Made by a program: the position numbers and the translations under genes. From an uncultured Subdoligranulum sp. (GTDB lineage Bacteria > Bacillota > Clostridia > Oscillospirales > Ruminococcaceae), in the NCBI GenBank assembly GCA_900545545.1, contig UQZO01000005.1, positions 83,926-147,925 of the forward strand: 64,000 nucleotides of DNA, in the 5' to 3' direction. This document shows, piece by piece, positions 59,403 through 64,000 of this stretch; the first letter of the stretch is position 1, and the number at the start of each line of letters is the position of its first letter. The notes beneath the pieces are model-generated. The model did not search any database. It worked only from the letters and a program-made list of their open reading frames with translations, and had not been told where the DNA came from.

Positions 59403-60593
59403 TTATGCAATGATGTAGTCCCGCGCGCCGCTCTGCAGCTCGCGCCAGACGGGGGAAATGCCGCGCAGATAGGCGACGGTTTCGGTAACGGCTTGGATCA
59501 TGTAGTCGATCTCGGCCTCGGTGACAGATTCATCCAGAGAAAGGCGCAGCGACCCGTGGGCCACATCGTGCACCCGGCCGATGGCCAGCAGCACGTGGCT
59601 GGGGTCCAGGGAGCCGGAGGTGCAGGCGGAACCCGACGAAGCACAGATGCCCTTGTCGTCCAGAAGCAGCAGCAGGGACTCTCCCTCGATGCCCTCGAAG
59701 CAGAAGCTCACGTTGCCGGGCAGCCGCTTTTCGGCGTCGCCGTTGAGCGCCGCATGGGGAATGGCCGCCAGCCCTGCGATGAGCTTGTCCCGCAAAGGAA
59801 TCAGACGGGCCGTATGCTCGGCGCGGTGTTCGCAGGCTTCGTCCAAAGCCGCCGCCATGCCCACAATGGAAGGCACATCCTCGGTACCGGCACGGCGGCC
59901 GCGCTCCTGGGCGCCGCCCTCGATGAGCGGTTCCAGATAAATGCCCTTGCGCAGATACAGCGCGCCGACCCCCTTAGGGCCGTGGAATTTGTGGGCCGAC
60001 AGCGACAGCATGTCGATGTTCTGGGCCTTCACGTCGATTTCCAGGTGCCCCACCGCCTGTACGGCGTCGGTGTGGAAAAGCACCCCGGCCTCCCGGCAGA
60101 CGCGGCCGATCTCGGCAATGGGCTGGATGGTGCCGATCTCGTTGTTGGCATACATCACGCTGACCAGGCAGGTATCGGGCCGGAGGGCCGCCTGCACCTG
60201 TTCCGGCGTGACGATGCCATTCTCGTGCACATCCAGCAGGGTGACGGTAAAGCCTTCCTTTTCCAGACGGCGCAGGGTGTGCAGCACGGCATGGTGTTCA
60301 AACGCCGTGGAAATAATATGCTTTTTGCCCTTGGCGGCGCCCAGATGAGCAGCCCCCCGCAGGGCCTGGTTGTCGGCTTCGCTGCCGCCGGAGGTAAAGA
60401 TCAGCTCCGAAGGTTCGCACCCCAGGCGGGCGGCAATGCGTCCGCGGGCGTCGGCCAGCACCTCGGCGGCCTGCTGGCCCACCGAGTGCAGGCTGCTGGG
60501 GTTGCCGTAGGTTTCGCGCAGGGTGGTCAGCATGGCATCTATGGCCGCCGGGCTCATCTTGGTGGTGGCGGCGTTATCAGCATAAATTTGCAT
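59403..60593 (-). CDS. iscS: Cysteine desulfurase IscS/NifS
   Basis: A 396-residue PLP enzyme that makes alanine and enzyme-bound persulfide from cysteine for Fe-S clusters. PLP Lys202 is in LSAHKFHGPKG, the catalytic Cys324 in CASSGSACTSG, and the start MQIYADNAATTKMSP is typical. It is first in an iscS-iscU pair without iscR, hscA or fdx, the usual Firmicute layout. The ATG at 60593 is preferred because it starts the conserved strand; the frame extends far upstream into the leader. Confidence 0.97.
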   Translation of the reverse strand: MQIYADNAATTKMSPAAIDAMLTTLRETYGNPSSLHSVGQQAAEVLADARGRIAARLGCEPSELIFTSGGSEADNQALRGAAHLGAAKGKKHIISTAFEHHAVLHTLRRLEKEGFTVTLLDVHENGIVTPEQVQAALRPDTCLVSVMYANNEIGTIQPIAEIGRVCREAGVLFHTDAVQAVGHLEIDVKAQNIDMLSLSAHKFHGPKGVGALYLRKGIYLEPLIEGGAQERGRRAGTEDVPSIVGMAAALDEACEHRAEHTARLIPLRDKLIAGLAAIPHAALNGDAEKRLPGNVSFCFEGIEGESLLLLLDDKGICASSGSACTSGSLDPSHVLLAIGRVHDVAHGSLRLSLDESVTEAEIDYMIQAVTETVAYLRGISPVWRELQSGARDYIIA

Positions 60594-60613
60594 AATCGTA
60601 TCCTTCCCGCAGG

Positions 60614-60686
60614 AGCGCCGGACCGGCGCTTTATTTCCTACTTGTTTTGTATGATTTATACTACGCTTCTTTGCCGCCGTTGTCAA
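60614..60686 (-). promoter_or_regulatory. iscS promoter and leader hairpin
   Basis: On the minus strand TTGACA (60681-60686), a 17-bp spacer and TAGTAT (60658-60663); TATAAA overlaps the latter. The leader holds AGCGCCGG-A-CCGGCGCT (60614-60630) 20 nt before the start. Confidence 0.75.
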
Positions 60687-60755
60687 GCAGTTTTTTTCGT
60701 TTTCTGAACAACCGACTGCCCATGGTACAGTGGAAGTAAGACAGATTCCGGCCCC

Positions 60756-60785
60756 CCACCCCTTCGGGTGGAAAATTTTCCACCC
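60756..60785 (+). other. Three-arm switch-like palindrome
   Basis: CCACCC (60756-60761), GGGTGG (60766-60771) and CCACCC (60780-60785): the middle arm can pair with either side, with loops CTTC or AAAATTTT. The right pairing is a perfect 20-bp DNA palindrome. It lies upstream of the fibro-slime gene's promoter and about 70 bp above the iscS promoter. Confidence 0.5.
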
Positions 60786-60800
60786 CGGCGACAGGATTCG

Positions 60801-60831
60801 TTGAATCTCTGCGGAATCTTCTTTGTATAGT
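60801..60831 (+). promoter_or_regulatory. Possible promoter of the fibro-slime protein gene
   Basis: TTGAAT (60801-60806) and TATAGT (60826-60831) with a long 19-bp spacer, 50 bp before the start. Confidence 0.4.
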
Positions 60832-60883
60832 AAAAATACCGCGGCCTGTCCGCACACCGTTACCCCGGCAAGGAGGAACCCAA

Positions 60884-63800
60884 ATGAATCTGAACCATTT
60901 TACCCGCGGCACGGCAGCCCGCCTGACGGCTGTCCTGCTGGCCGCCCTTTTCTGCCTGCCTGTCTCCGCCATGACGGCCCTGCCCGCCACACCCGAGCAG
61001 GCCGCCACCCCGGAGCAAGCCCTGCCCGCAGCCACCGCCACACCGGAAGCGTCGCTCCCCCAGGCGGCCCCGGCACTGCCCGGCCCGGAACCGCTGGCCG
61101 ACGGAGAGATCGTAACCGACGGGGTCTCCCCCATCGGCACCACGATCAACCTGTTCGACTACTGGATCACCACCCGGGATGCCCCCGACAACGTGAATCC
61201 CCCTGACCTGAACCAGGGCATCAACGCCGGCAAGGCCCTGCTTTTCACGGCCAATGCCGGGGTGGGGTCGGGCATCAACAACTATACCGGCAGCAGCGCG
61301 CCCCGCACCGGCATGGTGGATGCCACCCTGCAAAACGGCTACCCCCAGCTGACCCAGAGCGGGCAATCGCTGGAGTACCTGTTCAATCCCAGCCTGCCCA
61401 ACGCAGGCAAAGCCGCCTACGCCAATGTGCGCAATCTGCTGCAGATCGACGACCAGGGATACTATTACTACGACTGCACCCAGAACTTTGCCCAGTTCGA
61501 CGAAAACACCAATGATTTTACGCTCTACAGCCCGCCGGGGGTGCTTACCGCCGGGGCCGTGCCGCTGCTGGGGCAGTTTTTCCCCTTTAACGATTACAAC
61601 CAGGTCCGCAACCTAAATTCCCGCAATCCCCTTATGAATCACTATTTCGGCCTGACCATGACCACCCGGTTTGTCCAGCAGCCCAACGGCACCGTGGACG
61701 GCACACCGGGCGGCACCCCCGTGACCTATGACTTTTCCGGCGACGACGACGTATGGGTTTTCATCGACGATGTTCTGGTGGGGGATCTGGGCGGCATCCA
61801 CGATGCGGCGGCCCTGTCCGTCAACTTTGTCACGGGCGCCATCACCGTCAACAACCGGCCCGTGGGCACCCTGCGGGACAAATTCCTGGCGGCGGGCGCC
61901 GACTGGACCAACGGCAGCAGCCCCACATTTGCCGACAACACCTACCACACCCTGAAATTCTTCTACCTGGAGCGGGGCAATGTGGATTCCAACATGAAGT
62001 TGAAATTCAACCTGGTTTCTATCCCCCAGAGCGACCTCATCAAGGTGGACCAGATCGGCAACCCTGTGGCGGGCGCCCGGTTTGACCTGTATTACGCCAA
62101 CGAAGACTATACATACGACCCGCAGAATCTGATCGCCACCGGCACCACGGGGGCCGACGGGGACTTTGTGTTCCAGAACCCCGACGGCACGCTGCTGAGC
62201 CTGAACAACCTGAAAAACGAGTACAGCGGCCCCGGCCAGACCGGCAAGTTCGTGCTCAAGGAAGTGGATATCCCCATCGGATACCGCCCCCCCGGGGAGA
62301 TGCATCTCTATTTTCCCGCCGATTACCCCGAGCTGGCCACCCTGCTTTCGGCCAACCCGTGGGACACCGGCGCCTACGCCAGCCCCATGGTGACGGTCAC
62401 ACTGCCCGACACGGTGGAGGATTTGCAGGGCAGCCAGTATGCCGCGGATTCCGGCACCTACTTTGCCGTGGTGCTGAAACGGCAGGACGCCGGAGGCGAC
62501 GGCAGCAGCGCCCAAAGCCCCTGGTACCCGGTTTCGGGGGACCCCATCACCGGCTGGAACGTGGCGGACGGTACCGACCCGAGCGCCGTACTGCAGGCCG
62601 CCCGGGCCAACCCCTACCTGTTTGTGCTGGACAGCAGCGGCGCCTATAAAACCACCATCGAAAACCTGCCCGGCGATATTCTGACCTACTACGATGTGCT
62701 GGCGGCCAACGGCAAGCTGACCGCCGACAACGCCCAATATACTGTAGCCTTCTACCGCACCACAGCCGACAACCTGGCTGCGGCAACACCGGCCAACACC
62801 GTGCGCCTCAACGACGACGCCGTGGTGAACGGCCAGGTCTTTGACCGGGAATTCTCGGTGCGGCTGTACGTACCCGACCTGAAAAACTACCTGTTTGTAC
62901 AGAAGGTGGCGGAGGACGGCTTCACACCCCTCACCGGCGCGGAATTTGCCCTGTACCAGGCCTCCGACGTGACCGACGGCACGGTGAACCCCGGCGCCCA
63001 GCCCTTTGATACGGTGACCACCCGGGACCAGAGCCAGGACCGGGGCGATCTGATCACCCTGGGCGGGGCGGGGGTTTTCCCCAACAATCAGCCGGTGCTG
63101 CCCGACGGCACCTACTACCTGAAAGAACTGCAGCCCCCTGCCGGCTACGCCCCCAGTGAGGAACTGGTAGAAGTGATTGTGAACAACGACAACGTCTACG
63201 CCGACGCCGGTACCGCCGGGGACGATGTTTCGGTGCTGCTGGGCGTGGGCAAGATCGTGCGCAGTATGCTGCAGTTTGCCGTTCTGGACGACATCAATGC
63301 CACCCTGACGGATATCAAGGCCGCCCTCTACACCGCGCCCGCTTTCCCGCCGGAAAGCCAAAGCAGCTGGACCGGATGGACCGCCTCCGGCCAGGCACCG
63401 CTGGCCCTCTCCTACTACCGCAACAACCAGATTCTGGAATACGGCCCCACCGAACCGGGCGGCCCCGTCTACTTTGATGTGGACGCCGGATGGTCCCGGC
63501 TGAAAATCACCCAGAACTACGCCGCCGGTACCCACCAGGACCTGAAAATCGACCTGGGCGACCAGGACCTTACCGATCTGTTTGCCCGCAGCACCATTGT
63601 GCAGGTGCGCAACCAGTCCACCCGGCTGGTGCTGCAAAAGGTGGTCACCGGCCCCTACGGCGAAACCAACCGTCCGTTTTCCTTTTTGATCACACTGCAC
63701 AATGCCGACGGCACACCGCTGACCGGCACCTACGGCGGCCTTGCGTTCAGTGACCAGGGCACCGCCGAAACCGCCCTGACCGACGGCGGCGAGGTGACGC

Positions 63801-64000
63801 TGGGCGGTCTGCCGGTGGGGGCAGTCTGCACCATTACCGAGGCCGAAGTGCCGGACTACGAAACCACCGTACAGCGGGACGGCGGCACCCCCGAAATCGC
63901 CCGCAGCCTGACGGTGACCCTGCCTGCCGGGCTGACCACGGTACGGTTCACCAACCGCAGCACCCGCCAGCCGCCGTCCCGCTGTACGGTGGTTTCGTAG
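60884..64000 (+). CDS. Large secreted fibro-slime / SpaA-type surface protein
   Basis: A 1038-residue exported protein. The signal peptide ends near AMTA (about residue 36). A fibro-slime (PA14-like) domain follows, with FGLTMTTRFVQQPNG, then DFSGDDDVWVFIDDVLVGDLGGIHD. Later come SpaA/Cna-B-like modules (KVDQIGNPVAGARFDLYY, KVAEDGFTPLTGAEFALYQ) and a DUF7601-like module (VLQKVVTGPYGETNRPFSFLI). A stop codon falls on the last three bases of the window, right after the last module (FTNRSTRQPPSRCTVVS). There is no sortase motif or C-terminal helix. Either the protein is released, or a frameshift cuts off the anchor. The ATG follows AAGGAGG. An adhesin or pilin-like role is likely. Confidence 0.85.
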   Translation: MNLNHFTRGTAARLTAVLLAALFCLPVSAMTALPATPEQAATPEQALPAATATPEASLPQAAPALPGPEPLADGEIVTDGVSPIGTTINLFDYWITTRDAPDNVNPPDLNQGINAGKALLFTANAGVGSGINNYTGSSAPRTGMVDATLQNGYPQLTQSGQSLEYLFNPSLPNAGKAAYANVRNLLQIDDQGYYYYDCTQNFAQFDENTNDFTLYSPPGVLTAGAVPLLGQFFPFNDYNQVRNLNSRNPLMNHYFGLTMTTRFVQQPNGTVDGTPGGTPVTYDFSGDDDVWVFIDDVLVGDLGGIHDAAALSVNFVTGAITVNNRPVGTLRDKFLAAGADWTNGSSPTFADNTYHTLKFFYLERGNVDSNMKLKFNLVSIPQSDLIKVDQIGNPVAGARFDLYYANEDYTYDPQNLIATGTTGADGDFVFQNPDGTLLSLNNLKNEYSGPGQTGKFVLKEVDIPIGYRPPGEMHLYFPADYPELATLLSANPWDTGAYASPMVTVTLPDTVEDLQGSQYAADSGTYFAVVLKRQDAGGDGSSAQSPWYPVSGDPITGWNVADGTDPSAVLQAARANPYLFVLDSSGAYKTTIENLPGDILTYYDVLAANGKLTADNAQYTVAFYRTTADNLAAATPANTVRLNDDAVVNGQVFDREFSVRLYVPDLKNYLFVQKVAEDGFTPLTGAEFALYQASDVTDGTVNPGAQPFDTVTTRDQSQDRGDLITLGGAGVFPNNQPVLPDGTYYLKELQPPAGYAPSEELVEVIVNNDNVYADAGTAGDDVSVLLGVGKIVRSMLQFAVLDDINATLTDIKAALYTAPAFPPESQSSWTGWTASGQAPLALSYYRNNQILEYGPTEPGGPVYFDVDAGWSRLKITQNYAAGTHQDLKIDLGDQDLTDLFARSTIVQVRNQSTRLVLQKVVTGPYGETNRPFSFLITLHNADGTPLTGTYGGLAFSDQGTAETALTDGGEVTLGGLPVGAVCTITEAEVPDYETTVQRDGGTPEIARSLTVTLPAGLTTVRFTNRSTRQPPSRCTVVS

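Noticed and set aside
61613..63700. A 695-codon open frame antisense to the fibro-slime gene
   Set aside because: Gly/Val/His-rich shadow; the sense frame has signal peptide, ribosome site and domains.
60884..64000. LPXTG-anchored protein
   Set aside because: No LPXTG-like motif or C-terminal helix is present before the stop codon.

Overview
The window looks like chromosome of a GC-rich, strictly anaerobic gut Firmicute of the Oscillospiraceae (Gemmiger / Subdoligranulum / Faecalibacterium type). The reasons are strong AGGAGG ribosome binding sites, SigA-type promoters, GC-rich codon use that leaves long empty antisense frames, and the gene content: a bile salt hydrolase family enzyme, plant and host glycan hydrolases, a BlaI repressor, amylosucrase, and fibro-slime/SpaA surface proteins. 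The species assignment is inference; there is no rRNA gene in the window.

Layout. 1-7.2 kb holds housekeeping genes: the 3' part of pyrG, citrate synthase, a CBS/DRTGG Mn-dependent pyrophosphatase and typA. 7.2-13.2 kb holds two paralogous lipoproteins, a tRNA-Pro and a redox block (thioredoxin, rhodanese, CoA-disulfide-reductase-like enzyme, Crp/Fnr regulator). 13.2-25 kb is carbohydrate use. An AraC regulator faces a substrate-binding protein, two permeases, a GH36 alpha-galactosidase and an amylosucrase, which together form a raffinose-type route (raffinose to galactose plus sucrose, then sucrose to glucan plus fructose). A convergent GH2 beta-galactosidase follows. 25.2-26.8 kb carries an isolated phage terminase pair with no other phage genes, next to a broken YczE-like membrane gene.

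27-40 kb is regulatory and stress-related. It has a BlaI repressor with two membrane proteins that fuse a BlaR1-type M56 protease to an M23 peptidase, an MFS exporter behind a leader peptide, and an arsR/arsP-like/thioredoxin/arsC operon with two matching operators. Then come a choloylglycine hydrolase, an RsgI-like anti-sigma gene behind a decapitated ECF sigma factor, and a two-component system upstream of a PepSY lipoprotein. 40-48.5 kb holds a MarR gene, a candidate structured RNA, a MarR/MATE pair with twin operators, and a translationally coupled RND exporter / GLUG surface protein operon. 48.5-55.4 kb is a second glycan block (GH2, membrane-anchored permuted GH3, GPH symporter) next to an AgrC/AgrA-like kinase-regulator pair. 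57.6-64 kb holds a MalY/PatB C-S lyase, iscU, iscS and a large secreted fibro-slime/SpaA protein whose frame closes at the last base of the window.

The best leads are: (1) the M56-M23 fusion pair with its 287-bp identical tract; (2) the orphan terminase pair; (3) a 44-bp hairpin element found twice at the same place and orientation downstream of two stop codons; (4) the candidate RNA at about 40.6 kb; (5) the ECF sigma factor beheaded by a deletion. No CRISPR array, insertion sequence or rRNA operon was seen.
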